Positions 1 through 9,936 of a DNA stretch of 64,000 nucleotides are shown piece by piece. Below the pieces are notes generated by a model that worked only from the letters and a program-made list of their open reading frames with translations, ran no database searches and had not been told where the DNA came from. Each line of letters begins with the position of its first letter. Position 1 is the stretch's first letter. Source of the DNA: Diphasiastrum complanatum (lineage: Eukaryota; Streptophyta; Lycopodiopsida; Lycopodiales; Lycopodiaceae); contig CM055099.1 in assembly GCA_029204225.1 (NCBI GenBank), positions 49,101,731 to 49,165,730 on the forward strand, in the 5' to 3' direction. The translations under genes and the position numbers were made by a program.

Positions 1-144
1 TTGCTGATTTTTCCAAGTGGAGTTTGGATCAGCTTTTTTGTCTCTTTTCAGGTTGAAGGAGGGCGCCCATCACAGATCTTGGAGGAGCAATTTTTGGTGC
101 CCAAAAATCAGCATCTCAAATTTGATTTTTTTGCAACCAGTTTT
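1..144 (+). mobile_element. Left half of a Copia 5' leader
   Basis: Non-coding sequence with GGAGGGCGCCC blocks. It resumes at 4446 after element A, and together the two halves read into a Copia gag at 4914. The same kind of leader is found in opposite orientation at 18345-18918 (shared order of TTGCTGATTTT, TTCAGGT and AACAGCCCTAT), so both belong to one Copia family. No LTR or primer site is visible before base 1. Confidence 0.6.
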
Positions 145-548
145 TGTTAAAATCGAAGAGATTCTCTAATCGGAGTAGACTAATCTTATTAGTACTCACA
201 CAAATCATCAACCACAAGCTGAAAAAGAAGAGAGACTGCAAGAAGCTATGCTTCATAAGCTGGAAATTGAGATGATGAGGTGGGCGCCCATCTACTCTTA
301 TAGAGACTGCCCACAATGAAAAGCAAAAGCTATCCTTCTACGATAGCAATTGAAATGCTAATTATGAAGTCTTAACAATAGAAATCTATGCTAACTTGGT
401 TAAAATAGATTTCTATACCATTCTAGCAAAATTGGTACTAACTTGGTACCTATACTAAAAATAGATAGTACCTATACTAAAAATAGAAATAGGCCTCCTA
501 GCACGCAGGCTGACCTCTACAATAATAATTAACCATTAATTCCTAACA
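145..548 (-). repeat. 3' LTR of Copia element A
   Basis: It begins TGTTAG and ends with TAACA when read on the minus strand. It pairs with 4042-4445 at equal length and with few differences. The pol stop codon (TAG) falls in the first six bases of the LTR, TGTTAG. The same LTR family is seen at 12045-12443. Confidence 0.93.
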
Positions 549-1400
549 CTCCCCCTTAATGGATAATTGATTATCAATAGCACCTAGGAGTCTCCTGAAT
601 TTTTCAAATTTTTCACGACCAAGTCCTTTTGTGAAGTTTCCTGCGACTGGATCATTGGTGTCGCGGTTGATCAACTCTACTTCGCCACTTTGCAAATTTT
701 CTCGTATGACATGCTGCTGAACTTCAATATGCTTTGACTTGCTATGAAACACCGGATTCTTCACAAGCTGAATGCAACTCTGATTGTCACACCAAAGAAC
801 TGTAGGTTCAACTTGTTCTATGTGAATACCCTTCGTGACCAGATTGCTTCACAAGTCGCTGATGTAGTAGCCCTATACTCTGCCTCTGTGAAAGATAAAG
901 CGATTGTTGGTTGCTTTTTACTACTCCCAAGATATGGCTCCTGTTCCAAGATTAAATGCATATCCTGCAGTTGATCTTCTATCTTCTGCATTTCCTACCC
1001 AGTCAGCATCAACAAAACCCTCAAGTTTTATTTTTGCTCCTTTACCATAATAAATGCCATACCTGAGTGTCCCTTTGACATAACGTATAATCCTTTTTGC
1101 CATGACAAACTTTTGGTAAAGACATGAATTGACTCACCATGCTCACTTCATATAAAATGTCTGGTCGAGTAGTCGTTAGATAGATAAGACTACCTACAAG
1201 CTGCCTATAAAGTGTTTCATTCACACTTTCAGAATTTTCCTCTTTTGTAAGCTTTACACTTGGATCATAAGGTGTAGAAATGGACTTACAATCAAGCATG
1301 TTAAACATCTTGAGTAACTCTCTTGCATACTTTGCTTGTGATATGAAAAGATTTTCCTTTGACCTCCAAACTTCAATACCCAAACAATACCGAGACATCC
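546..1400 (-). pseudogene. Copia A pol, RT C-terminus and RNase H
   Basis: On the minus strand this encodes the end of reverse transcriptase (LGIEVWRSKENLFISQAKY, then LVGSLIYLTTTRPDI). RNase H follows (KRIIRYVKGTLRYGI, DADWVGNAEDRRSTAGYAF), then the Copia tail (NPVFHSKSKHIEVQQH, FTKGLGREKF). Frame breaks occur near 1100 and 930, and the part around the second RNase H acidic residue is short. The frame ends exactly at the LTR. It is non-functional. Confidence 0.88.
549..560 (-). other. Polypurine tract of Copia element A
   Basis: Read on the minus strand it is ATTAAGGGGGAG, directly before the 3' LTR. It is the plus-strand priming site of the element and overlaps the last codons of pol. Confidence 0.85.
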
Positions 1401-1810
1401 AATCCGCTATCAAACAATTGTCCTACACTAATGAGATTCTTGGTTAGTCTAGGTACATAGAGTACATCATGCAAACAAAAAGATTTTGATGATGATGCAT
1501 GCAGTGGAATACTTCCAATTCCTTCAATTCTACACTCTACATCATTAGCAGTATGGATTGATCTTTTTGCACCTAGATATGGCATGAGACTTGTGAAAGA
1601 GTTTCTAGAACTAGACATATGGGAACTAGCCCCACTATCTATCCACCAGATTTCTTCATTCTTGAAAGGAAAAGATGAAAAACTAGACATCATTAAATAA
1701 TCCTCTCTTTCACTCTCAACACCCTCACACTCTTCCTCAACAAAAGAAACATTTGATCTTTGATAGCTTCTTCTTGCCACTGGATGTTGAAACTTGAGAA
1801 GTACACTCAA
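1373..1810 (-). pseudogene. Copia protease / pre-integrase fragment of a second family
   Basis: A 145-codon open stretch carries a retropepsin active site in the context EIWWIDSGASSHMS, followed by LHDVLYVPRLTKNLISVGQL, the link to the integrase region. The wording differs from elements A-C (which have FIDSG...MTPRREW), so it is from another Copia family. It interrupts the RT of element A: LGIEVWRS picks up directly at its end. It is probably an insertion or recombination product. Confidence 0.75.
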
Positions 1811-2290
1811 ACAAAGAGGGCTGATTTCACACGTGTGAGCTCTCTGTCCGTACAGGGCTCAGCTGGAGCAGATCAAGCTTGATTTGATCCACTTATGATC
1901 CACATATGGCTTGTTTGTCAGCGAGTTTGGATTCCTCTCCTAAATCCGAGTTCCTGCAAGCAAAAGCACTTATGTTCTGATGTATACACCCTCACCTCTT
2001 CAAAGCATGAAGCTCTGATACCATGTAAGTTTTTAGCACGTGTGAACTTCACCACACACCTTACAGAATCTTTATGAGGTGTTGTGATTGCACAAGATTG
2101 ATCAATGAACAGATTACTTAAAAAATCTAAGGCAAGAGCACAATGGCATACATCAGACTGAAAAAACTAGCTTCTTACTATGAGAAATGGATATCAGAAA
2201 TTATTCTAAGTGCTCTCTTCAAATCTTTCATATCAAACTCCTATGAAAGATTGTTCTTTATCTTCTCTATTAATGACTTATTTAAACTGC
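1811..2290 (-). mobile_element. Leader, primer site and LTR edge of the second Copia
   Basis: At 2012-2023 the minus strand reads TGGTATCAGAGC, a tRNA-Met primer binding site, directly after an LTR edge (TGTAAG on +, from 2024). The leader at 1828-1837 carries the palindrome CACACGTGTG, as does the Copia LTR at 62540. Between about 2160 and 2290 the minus strand encodes an RT scrap (EFDMKDL) of the type that continues into a retropepsin-type Copia. The far LTR edge is not clear. Confidence 0.55.
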
Positions 2291-2770
2291 ATACGATGAT
2301 GCTTGCCCATAACACATCCTTCACAAATTTTTCCTGAAGATACAATATTAGGTAATCCTATTACCATATTATTGTCTTTTAGAACCTGTAAGCTTTTATA
2401 GTTTAGATGTCCAAACCTTTCATGCCATATCCTGCTCTCCATGCTATCAGAAGCTGCACAAGCCTAATGATCCGATGTAGTCGCATCAAGTTTGTAAAGT
2501 CGACCTTCCAAAGATCCTTTGACCACAACTTTGTAACCTTTATTTTTGTCTTTGATAAGACACTTCTGATCATCAAACTCAACTTTCATATGTTGTTTAG
2601 CAATAGCAGAAACTGAAAGTAAATTCTTCTTTAAACCTGGAACATAGAGAACATTCTCAATTTATCCTATATCCCCTGAAGGTAAATGTACTCTCATTAG
2701 GGAAAAGTCGATCCATGAACTGTCAGACGACTTCAAGTACATCTTTGCCAATCCACCTAATTTGTACATA
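2291..2770 (-). pseudogene. Copia A protease C-terminus and pre-integrase
   Basis: On the minus strand it encodes ENVLYVPGLKKNLLSVSAIA, KVEFDDQKCLIKDKNKGYK, GRLYKLDA and, after a stop, ICEGCVMGKHHRMQF (the Cys-Cys part of the pre-integrase HHCC zinc site). It is very close to 10440-10870 in element B, which shows they are the same family. Several in-frame stops are present. The integrase core is missing after it. Confidence 0.82.
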
Positions 2771-4029
2771 CATTTACAGTTAGAGAAGACAACCATCTAA
2801 TGCATAACGGCTACAGTACATTAAGTAGTTAAGACCTTATGCTCCCAACGCACTGAGCACTAACATGCAATCATCAATGTATAGCATCAGCACTCTTGCC
2901 AGATTGGTGAGAATGTATTCTAGTTAAGTAACAATTTTGTAGTTAGAATATGATCATTCAGATCAGCTAGAGAATTTTATGCACCTACTGTCTTGGCTGC
3001 TCCACGCTCTTGTACTCATTTTTCTTACAATCAGAGTGCAAGTTTTTGTCTCACTTCTGCTTCGTTCTTTTGCATTGCTACTCAGTTTCCATTTTGACTA
3101 ATTTTGTTGTTAACTGCTACACTACCTATCCACAAACCATCCATCTGCTATCAGACTTCCGCTGCCTCCACCAGAGATTGCTGCCCTTAGATATGCCTGA
3201 ACCAAATGTTGCAACCACCAGAGACTGCCGCCCTCAGACATTAGAGGAGTTTTGACCTCCAAAAAGACACCCTTTAAGAATTCGTGCAAGATGTAGTTTT
3301 TATTATTAAAATATTATAACACTAATACTTTTGACTTGCCATAACTTTTTAATCGTAGCTCAAAAGTATGTCATGTAACATATCATTGGAAAGCCCTTGT
3401 CGAGCACTTTCCAATGCACCAAACTCCGCTAAATTTGGACTTACCACTAAAAAGTTATGCCATTTTTAGTGTGGAATCAAAATGTGGACTCAAAAAGTTA
3501 CGTTACGTAGATTTCAAATTTGCGTGTTTTGATTGGTCTATGTGTAAGAAAAAATTAAGAAAATATATAAAAAGAATCTTTACAAAGGATCTTTTTTGGA
3601 TTTAGAACTCCTCTAATGTATGCCTGAACCAGATGCTGCCTCCACCAGAGACTGTTGCCCTCAGATATGCCTCTGTTCTGGAAATTGCCTCAGATAAAGC
3701 CTGTCCTGGACACTGTTTCCTCAAGTACTGCCTGTCTGGTTGCTGCTACCACCTTCAGATGAACTTGCACCACATAAAACCTGCACAAGAAAATACATGT
3801 TCTGCTGTCCTGGATGTTGCCTCCCTCAGATCTGCCTGTCTGATACTGCTACCTGTCCAGAAGCTACCTGCGCCAAATGTGACCTCCACCACAAAAAGCT
3901 GCACAGGATGGCGCCTCCACCAGATGCAACCTTCACCAAATAGCACCTTCACTAGATGCGATCTCCACCAGTAAAACCTGCAGCGTTGATCTTCTCCTTC
4001 CTTCCGTAGATCCCGATCGTAATGATATA
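2771..4029 (-). other. Leader region of Copia A
   Basis: No convincing coding sequence. 3120-3240 and 3615-3990 consist of many degenerate copies of CTGCC/CAGATnTGCC-type units, resembling the 5' leader of element B (9641-9936). The TIR element at 3239-3618 is inserted in it: the flanks GCCCTCAGA and TATGCCTGAACC are contiguous in a sister repeat at 3185-3200. Gag is absent. Confidence 0.6.
3239..3618. mobile_element. Small TIR DNA transposon (MITE)
   Basis: The ends form inverted repeats of about 45 bp: CATTAGAGGAGTTTTGACC at the left and, read from the other strand, CATTAGAGGAGTTCTAAATCC at the right, followed by CCAAAAA and CTTT in both. The interior (about 290 bp) is AT-rich and non-coding, so it is non-autonomous. 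The pattern TA|GAGGAG...CTCCTC|TA suggests a TA (mariner/Stowaway) or TWA (Harbinger) target, which I cannot separate. A second right end of the same family lies at 29010-29138. Confidence 0.72.
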
Positions 4030-4041
4030 GCTCTTATACCA
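4030..4041 (-). other. Primer binding site of Copia A
   Basis: Minus strand TGGTATAAGAGC lies directly inside the 5' LTR, one change from the usual tRNA-Met complement TGGTATCAGAGC. Confidence 0.85.
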
Positions 4042-4445
4042 TGTTAGAATCGAAGAGATTCTCTAATCAGAGTAGACTAATCTTATTAGTACTCACACAA
4101 ATCATCAACCACAAGCTGAAGAAGAAGAGAGACTACAAGAACCTATGTTTCATAAGCTGGAAATTGAGATGACAATGGAGGTGGGCGCCCATCTTATAGA
4201 GACTGCCCACAATGAAAAGCAAAAGCTATCCTTCTACAATAGCAATTGAAATGCTAATTATGAAGTCTTAACAATAGAAATCTATGCTAACTTGATTTAA
4301 ATAGATTTCTATACTATTCTAGCAAAATTGGTACTAACTAAGGTACCTATACTAAAAATAGATAGTACCTATACTAAAAATAGAAATAGGCCTTCTAGCA
4401 CGCAGGCTGGCCTCTACAATAATAATTAACCATTAATTCCTAACA
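4042..4445 (-). repeat. 5' LTR of Copia element A
   Basis: 404 bp, the partner of 145-548, with TG...CA ends and the target duplication GTTTT after it. Its minus strand ends CTTCGATTCTAACA next to the primer site. Confidence 0.93.
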
Positions 4446-4913
4446 GTTTTCAGCAAGTTTTGTTTGGAGGAGGGCGCCCAAAAAATCTGCTTTTGATTTC
4501 GGGTTTTGGAGCTTTCTTACCTTGCAGTTTTTTTCAGGTTTGCAGTTGTGAAGGAGGGCGCCCAATATTCAGCATACCCTGTTGTGGGTTAGGGCAAATT
4601 GGTGGCTGGAAAATTGTAGATTTTCAGCAAGCAGTAGGGCGCTTTCAACAGCCCTATTGAAGTGTGTTGATCACACTATTTGGCTTCCTAATTACGTGTC
4701 AGTGTAGGCTTCAATCGAATTTTCAAGAAGCTAATTTTTTTGTGCAGAAAAAAAGCCATCTATCCATTATCTTTTGGGCACTTTGGTTGCAGATTGGAAG
4801 ACATCTGGTGCTCCTATTTTCAGCTTATTGTTTGCTGCAAACTTTTTAGTAGATTTGGTTGTGGAAAGGCTCTCTTTCCTATCTACTACAAGCTGAAATT
4901 CTGTTGGAGGTAA
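4446..4913 (+). mobile_element. Right half of the Copia 5' leader
   Basis: It continues the leader cut by element A. It holds two more GGAGGGCGCCC blocks and AACAGCCCTAT, then reaches the gag start at 4914. It is non-coding. Confidence 0.6.
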
Positions 4914-5212
4914 TGGCTAAAGAATCGGAAGCTATCGGTTCTTTGTTTAGTGAAGATCAGGTGGATGGCACAAACTACTCCTTCTCGAGTTACATGATGA
5001 AGAATCTTCTCATAGCGAAAGGGCTATGGGATTTGGTCAATGGTGATGAGGAAAGGCCTCCTCGTTTGGCAGCTTCTACACCTCGTGGATCATCATCAAC
5101 ATCATCTTCTACATCTTCGGAAGAACAAAGGAAGTGGGATAGAAGGGATGCAGAGGCACATTCTATGGTTGCTCTTGCTGTGAAAAGATCTATCTTACTC
5201 AATTGCATGGTG
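4914..5212 (+). pseudogene. Copia gag, N-terminal fragment
   Basis: From ATG 4914 it encodes MAKESEAIGSLFSEDQ, then DGTNYSFSSYMMKNLLI and GLWDLVNGDEERP, the usual start of a Copia capsid protein, followed by a Ser/Thr-rich stretch. The gag frame is cut near 5212, where it fuses to a Gypsy reverse transcriptase in another frame. The rest of the Copia element is gone. Confidence 0.82.
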
Positions 5213-7152
5213 CAAAGTACTTCACCAAAATCCATTTGAGATCAAGGTATCATCATATTCGCATAAAAACTGAGAATGTTGAAAAAAATCGGGTTTAGAA
5301 CTAGGTACGGCCATTATGAATTTCTGGTTTTACCATTTGGCTTGACAAATGCTCCAGGGACTTTCCAGCAGATGATGAACGATCTTCTTCGTCCATATCT
5401 GGGAAAGTTCGTAATAGTCTACTTGGATGATATTCTCATCTATAGTAAGACCTCGGAGGAGCATAAGGAGCATCTCAAGACTGTCTTAAAGTTACTTAGG
5501 CAGAAGAAGCTTTTTGCCAAGGAGTCCAAATGCGTGTTCTTCCAGAAAAGGTTGTTATACCTTGGTCACATTATCTCGGACCATGGGTTGGAAATTGACC
5601 CAAATAAAGTCCAACAAGTACGTGAATGGTCTATCCCTAAAACCATCCGGGAGGTTAAGTCCTTTTTGGGCTTTACAGGGTTTTTTCATAGATTCATTTT
5701 GAACTATGCATTAATTGCATTAGCCTTGACGAATGTCCTCAGAGGGGCTAAAAGAGTTAGCCGGCACAGTAAGTTCAGTCCTCCGGTCACTTGGACTGAG
5801 GAGTTGAATCAGAGTTTTGAGAACCTCAAATACTGTGTAACTACAACACCTATTCTACACATAGTGGATCCTAACAAGCCGTATGTACTTGAAACAGATG
5901 CCAGTGACTATGCTATAGGCGCAGTCCTATTTTAGGATGGTAGACCGGTAGCTTTTGAAAGCAAAAAGTTGGACCCTGCTCAAAGGCGGTATTCCACCTA
6001 TGACAAGGAACTTTTTGCTGTTATTCATGCCTTGAAAGTTTGGAGACATTATTTGTATGGCTCCTAGTTTACTATAGTTACTGACCATCAAGCGTTAAAG
6101 TATATTAACGATACGGTCGACCTTAGGGGTCGTAAGGCCAGGTGGTCAAAGATGCTCCAAGAATTTCATTATGACATTGAGTACCGTAAGGGTACTTCTA
6201 ATAGTGTTGCGGATGCCTTAAGCCGGATTGGAGAGGTTAATCAGTTAAGCTTTTCTAAGATCCAATCTGAGTTGTATCTGTCCTTAAGAGATTTGTGTAA
6301 GATCGATAGGTACTTCGGTCGTATTTGGCTAGACGTCCTAGCAGGTTCTTCTAGATCTAGTGATGAGCTTGGAACGCAGGATTCCAAGATTTCTCCTCAA
6401 GACAAGATACAGAGAGACTATTCCATCAGGAATGGGTTACTTTTCCGGAATGGAGTGCCAAAAAATGATGATATAAGGGCCCAAATCCTGCAAGAATGTC
6501 ATGACAGCCCGTGTGCAGGGCACCCTGGCGCTCAAAGGACGCTTGACTTAGTAAAAAGGAACTTTTACTGGCCAAACTTAAAAAGTTAAGTGGAGGCATA
6601 TGTTCGCAAGTGTGCACAATGCCAAGTTAATAAAGCCGAAAGACTTAAGGCAGCTGGTTTGTTAATGCCCTTGGAAACTCCCGAAAGAAAAAGTATTTCC
6701 ATGGACTTTGTGGTTGGGCTACCTCAGACGGGGAAGCAAAATGATGCCATTTGGGTAATAGTTGACAAGTTAACTAAAATGGCGCAGTTCATACCAACCA
6801 AGCAAATTGTCAAAGCTTTTGAACTTCTTCAGCTTTTCGTGGATATGCTTTGGGCATATGTTTCCAGAAGACAGTCGGATTGGGAAAGGTACCTTCCAAT
6901 GATTGAGTTTGCGTATAACAGCGCAAAGCACTCAACGACGGGTTTTAGTACATTTTCTCTGATGTATGGTTTCCAACCTAGGGCTCCCATTTCAGTGGGC
7001 CTCAAAGGCCTCAAGATTAAGGCGGCAGTAGATTTCCTGCATGATATGCAAGAAATGTTGCTTGTTGCTCGAGAAAACGTAAAAATGGCTCAAGATAGAG
7101 CCCAGTTTTACGCTAATCAAAAGCGACAACCTAGGGTCTATGAGGAGGGAGC

Positions 7153-7477
7153 TATAGGAATTCGGTGGGCCTTCAACGGATACAACTTAACCTTTTTGGT
7201 TCAGAGGTTGCACCGTGATGCAACTTAACCTTCTGGTTCAGAGGTTGCACCAAAATCATGGAGCCTTTTGCCCCTTCCGTGAACCGCGTTCCGAGATCCC
7301 GTCCCCGAACGCTTAGCCGCCCACGAATCCAAGTGCTCCCCCTTGCCCACAAAGGGGCTGGTACCAGGGGACAATAAACACACATTTTACCAATTATATC
7401 CACTTTAAACAAAGTCCCACTTCTACTTATGGGATTTCTTTAAGCATGGGCTGTGGCACCACTTTGCCATTCCAACA
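7153..7477 (-). repeat. TRIM 3' LTR
   Basis: 325 bp. Its plus-strand edge is TATAGGAATT (TGTAGGAATT in the other copy) and its other edge is CCATTCCAACA. Both LTRs contain a paired AACTTAACCTTTTTGGTTCAG motif. On the minus strand they contain GAAGTGGGACTTTG followed by AAAGTGGATATAAG, a possible promoter. Confidence 0.9.
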
Positions 7478-7524
7478 CTCCCTCTCAAAGTGGGGCACAG
7501 GTCACGTTGCCTGCTCTGATACCA
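7478..7524 (-). other. TRIM internal region: PBS and PPT only
   Basis: On the minus strand it opens with TGGTATCAGAGCAGG, the tRNA-Met complement, and closes with TTTGAGAGGGAG, a polypurine tract abutting the next LTR. About 20 bp lie between. There is no room for a packaging signal outside the LTRs. Confidence 0.88.
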
Positions 7525-7854
7525 TGTAGGAATTTGGTGGGCCTTTAACGGATACAACTTAACCTTTTTGGTTCAGAGGTTGCACCGCAATGCAACTTAA
7601 CCTTTCTGGTTCAGATATAGCACCAAAATCATGGAGCCTTTTGCCCCTTCCGTGAGCCGCGTTCCGGGATCCCGTCCCCGGACGCCTAGCCGCCCACAAA
7701 TCCAGGTGCTCCCCCTTGCCCACAAAGGGGCTGGTACCAGAGGACATTAAACCCTTAGACATTTTACCACTTATATCCACTTTAAACAAAGTCCCACTTC
7801 TACTTATGGGATATCTTTGAGCGTGGGCTGTGGCACCACTTTGCCATTCCAACA
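7525..7854 (-). repeat. TRIM 5' LTR
   Basis: 330 bp, with TGTAGG...CCAACA edges on the plus strand. It is the partner of 7153-7477 and differs from it by scattered substitutions and small indels. Confidence 0.9.
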
Positions 7855-8275
7855 AGAGCTTGGGTATATCTTAGAATTCCAAAAGATTCTAAGGTACTAA
7901 GGACTGGAAAATGTCCTAAATTATCACCTCGTTACGCAAGGCCATTCCGTATAGTAAAGAAACTCCATCGGAATGCGTATCAGCTAGAACTTCCTCAAGG
8001 TGTTAAGGTACATCCAGTTTTTCACATTAGCCGTTTAAAGGAACGACTTGGTGGAACGGATGACTTGATGCCTCAGGAGGACTTAGTTCAGCTGGAGGAC
8101 CTATCATCCTTTGTACCTACTGAACCACAGGCCATTGTTGATGTACGTCAACGTGGGCTTAGGAACCGGCAGGTAACTGAGTACTTGGTTCGTTGGAAAG
8201 GAAGTTCCGAGGACGATGATACTTAGGAAAAGGAACATGACCTTAAACTGAGATTCCCTGGATTCCTTCCTTAGA

Positions 8276-8510
8276 TAAGGAGGTGGATGGAGAGCGTGTG
8301 CACGGCCAGGATGTTTGCTAGCGTGAGGCAGGAGATGGCTTAGAGCCTAGGCGGTGGTATGGGACGTCGTCTAGGAAGGAGGTACGGTCACAAGCCAGGG
8401 CACGGTGGGTGGACCCGGATTAGGTCCTACGGCGGGGTGGAACGTGAATCGTTCGGTCTCTTGTCGTTAACCGGCACCTGAAGGTTTGCAGTAATTAGAG
8501 ATTGTAACAC
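8276..8510 (+). other. 3' untranslated part of the Gypsy element
   Basis: GC-rich non-coding sequence after the chromodomain. GTGGATGGAGAGCGTGTGCA at its start recurs, slightly changed, at 42223-42250 beside another Gypsy integrase scrap, which supports a Gypsy origin. No LTR pair is visible. Confidence 0.45.
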
Positions 8511-8515
8511 TCATC

Positions 8516-8758
8516 TTGAGTGATAGTCAGAGTGCTATTGCCATTGCATGGAATCCTGTTTTTCATGCGAGGACGAAGCACATCGAGATCCATTATTACT
8601 TTGTTCGTGAGAGACTTCACGATGGCAACATTTTACTGGAGTATTGTCTTACAGAGGATAATATTGCGAACCTCTTCACTAAGGCGTTGCCTAGAGTCAG
8701 ATTTGAAGCTTTATGCAAAGCTTTAAATTTAATACCACGTGGTGGCTTTATTACATAG
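8516..8758 (+). pseudogene. Copia RNase H C-terminal tail
   Basis: 80 codons beginning SDSQSAIAIAWNPVFHARTK, then HIEIHYYFVRERL and NIANLFTKALPRVRFE, the conserved end of a Copia pol. The stop is followed by 30 bp, a polypurine tract (AAGGAGGG, 8790-8797) and an LTR. Everything upstream in this element is lost, and it abuts Gypsy sequence. Confidence 0.85.
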
Positions 8759-8797
8759 TGAATATTTCAGTTTTTTTGCATTGTCATTTAAGGAGGG

Positions 8798-9457
8798 TGT
8801 TAAAAATAAATGACTATGCTAAAGTTAATCCATAGGTTACTTTGACCCAAAAGGTCGAGATTTGTGTAACCATGGGTATTTAGTTATTTAGGCCATGTTA
8901 AGGTTGTCTTAATTTGTGATGGACCCAATTTTGGTCATGTACTGACTCGTGGGTCCTTAGAGGTCTAATTTGGTTTAGGGGCCCTATCATGACTTTTGGA
9001 GGTGCCCTACATTCAGTAAGTAGGTAGAGTACATATTGTCTTATTGTGTCACATTTTTCAGTTTTGGCTAATCATTGCTCTTCATTACTTGTGTTGTTGT
9101 TTTCTCTCTCTCTCTTAGAGGAGACCGCCCAGCCTCTTCTCTCTTGTGTCTTGTGGAGATTGATTGATAGCTAGATCTTAGTGCCTTGACTCTTGTTTTC
9201 CTTCATTTACCAAATATATGTAGTATTTTTCAAAATTAGCTTTTACTCTTCTGTTATTTGCTTTAGGCTTTTAGCCTCTCACATAATTTAGAGAAACTAT
9301 ATATGTAGGCTGGCGCCCCACCACAAGATCATTCCAATATGTTAGAGCTTTGCTCAATTCTCCTATAATCTGATTTCTCTTTAAGCTCTATGCTTGGTTG
9401 TGTAAGTGCTAGTAGGACTAGTAACTCCATCTAGAATTTGCATCACAAATTTTGACA
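8798..9457 (+). repeat. Copia LTR with a PPT before and a PBS after
   Basis: 660 bp from TGTTAAAAATAAATG to CACAAATTTTGACA. A polypurine tract precedes it (8790-8797) and TGGTATCAGAGCA follows (9458-9470), so it acts as a 3' LTR to its left and a 5' LTR to its right. Its last 260 bp resemble the LTR at 16416-16827 (shared TGCTAGTAGGACTAGTA). A (CT)n stretch lies at 9103-9116. Confidence 0.8.
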
Positions 9458-9470
9458 TGGTATCAGAGCA
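9458..9470 (+). other. Copia primer binding site
   Basis: TGGTATCAGAGCA directly follows the LTR end, an exact complement to the tRNA-Met 3' end used by many plant LTR elements. Confidence 0.88.
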
Positions 9471-9936
9471 GGTGGGCGCACTACTAATAGATTAAGATCT
9501 ATTTAGTACTTAGTTCATTTTTGGTCTTTACCAAATATAGGTAATGTTATTAGCAATTAGCTTTTGCTATTTTGCTATTTGCTTTAGGCTCTTAGCTTTT
9601 CTCGTTCATTAGAGAAACTATTTAAGTAGGTGATCTGGTGCAGGTGCTAACCGGACAAACAGCAGATTTTTACAGGCAGGCAGAACTGAGGAAGGCAATA
9701 TCTGGGAAAGACAGCAACCAGATAGGCACGATCTGAACAGGTGATATCCAGGGAAGGCAACAGGACATGTCTTTTTTGAGGGAGATATCCTCAAAAATTG
9801 TTGCATGCAAGTTCTGGACAGGTGATATCCAGGGAAGGTAACAATTGGACAGGTCTTTTTTGAGGGAAATATCCTCAAAAACTGTTGCATGCAATTATAT
9901 TCTTAGTGGAAAGCCCATCATCCTTGTACAACAACG
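9471..9936 (+). other. Copia leader with LTR-like piece and tandem duplication
   Basis: 9471-9633 repeats the middle of the LTR at 16533-16680 (GTGGGCGCACTACTAATA, then TTTGGTCTTTACCAAATAT), so an LTR segment was duplicated here. 9736-9810 and 9817-9893 are a direct duplication of about 76 bp (GTGATATCCAGGGAAGG, GCATGCAA). No coding sequence. Confidence 0.6.

Larger units (their letters stand above)
145..4445 (-). mobile_element. Copia element A, complete but degraded
   Basis: Two 404-bp LTRs (145-548 and 4042-4445) are flanked by a perfect 5-bp target duplication GTTTT (140-144 and 4446-4450). On the minus strand the order is 5' LTR, primer binding site, leader, protease/integrase remnant, then RT/RNase H remnant, polypurine tract and 3' LTR. 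At 4301 bp it is shorter than a full Copia: gag, most of integrase and part of RT are missing. A TIR element (3239-3618) and pieces of another Copia (about 1400-2290) sit inside it. Its protein remnants match elements B and C, so the three are one family. It cannot move on its own. Confidence 0.92.
7153..7854 (-). mobile_element. TRIM: miniature LTR retrotransposon
   Basis: Two direct repeats of 325 and 330 bp are separated by only 47 bp, which hold a tRNA-Met primer binding site and a polypurine tract. It codes for nothing. It inserted in the integrase C-terminus of the Gypsy element: GGAGC (7148-7152) and AGAGC (7855-7859) are the target duplication with one change, and the Gypsy frame EEGA...WVYLRIPK joins across it. 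It lacks a recognisable 5S rRNA segment, so it is not a Cassandra type. It must depend on proteins from other elements. Confidence 0.9.
5213..8275 (+). pseudogene. Ty3/gypsy chromovirus pol, broken
   Basis: It begins inside RT (GAKYFTKIHLRSRYHHIRIK), shifts frame near 5275, then gives RTRYGHYEFLVLPFGLTNAP and the catalytic YLDDILIYS (about 5430). RNase H follows, with TAG at 5935 and a second stop near 6066, then VADALSR. Integrase has the zinc finger (HPGAQRTLDLVKRNFYWP, CAQCQ), a stop at 6587, and a core in which the block with the second Asp and the Glu is deleted (about 6835-6850). The C-terminus is split by the TRIM at 7153 and resumes at 7860 with HPVFHISRLKERL. A chromodomain follows (EYLVRWKG, about 8180) and is broken by a stop at 8224. 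Gag, protease and the 5' LTR are absent. Confidence 0.88.

Noticed and set aside
3633-3974. Cys-rich 113-codon frame in the Copia A leader
   Set aside because: It translates degenerate CTGCC/CAGAT repeats; frames are open on both strands, as expected for a repeat and not a gene.
7153-7854. Cassandra-type TRIM with a 5S rRNA promoter
   Set aside because: I looked for the 5S internal control elements in both LTR strands and found none.
9458-9470. tRNA gene from the primer binding sites
   Set aside because: These 12-13 base matches are complements to a tRNA end only; no cloverleaf surrounds them.
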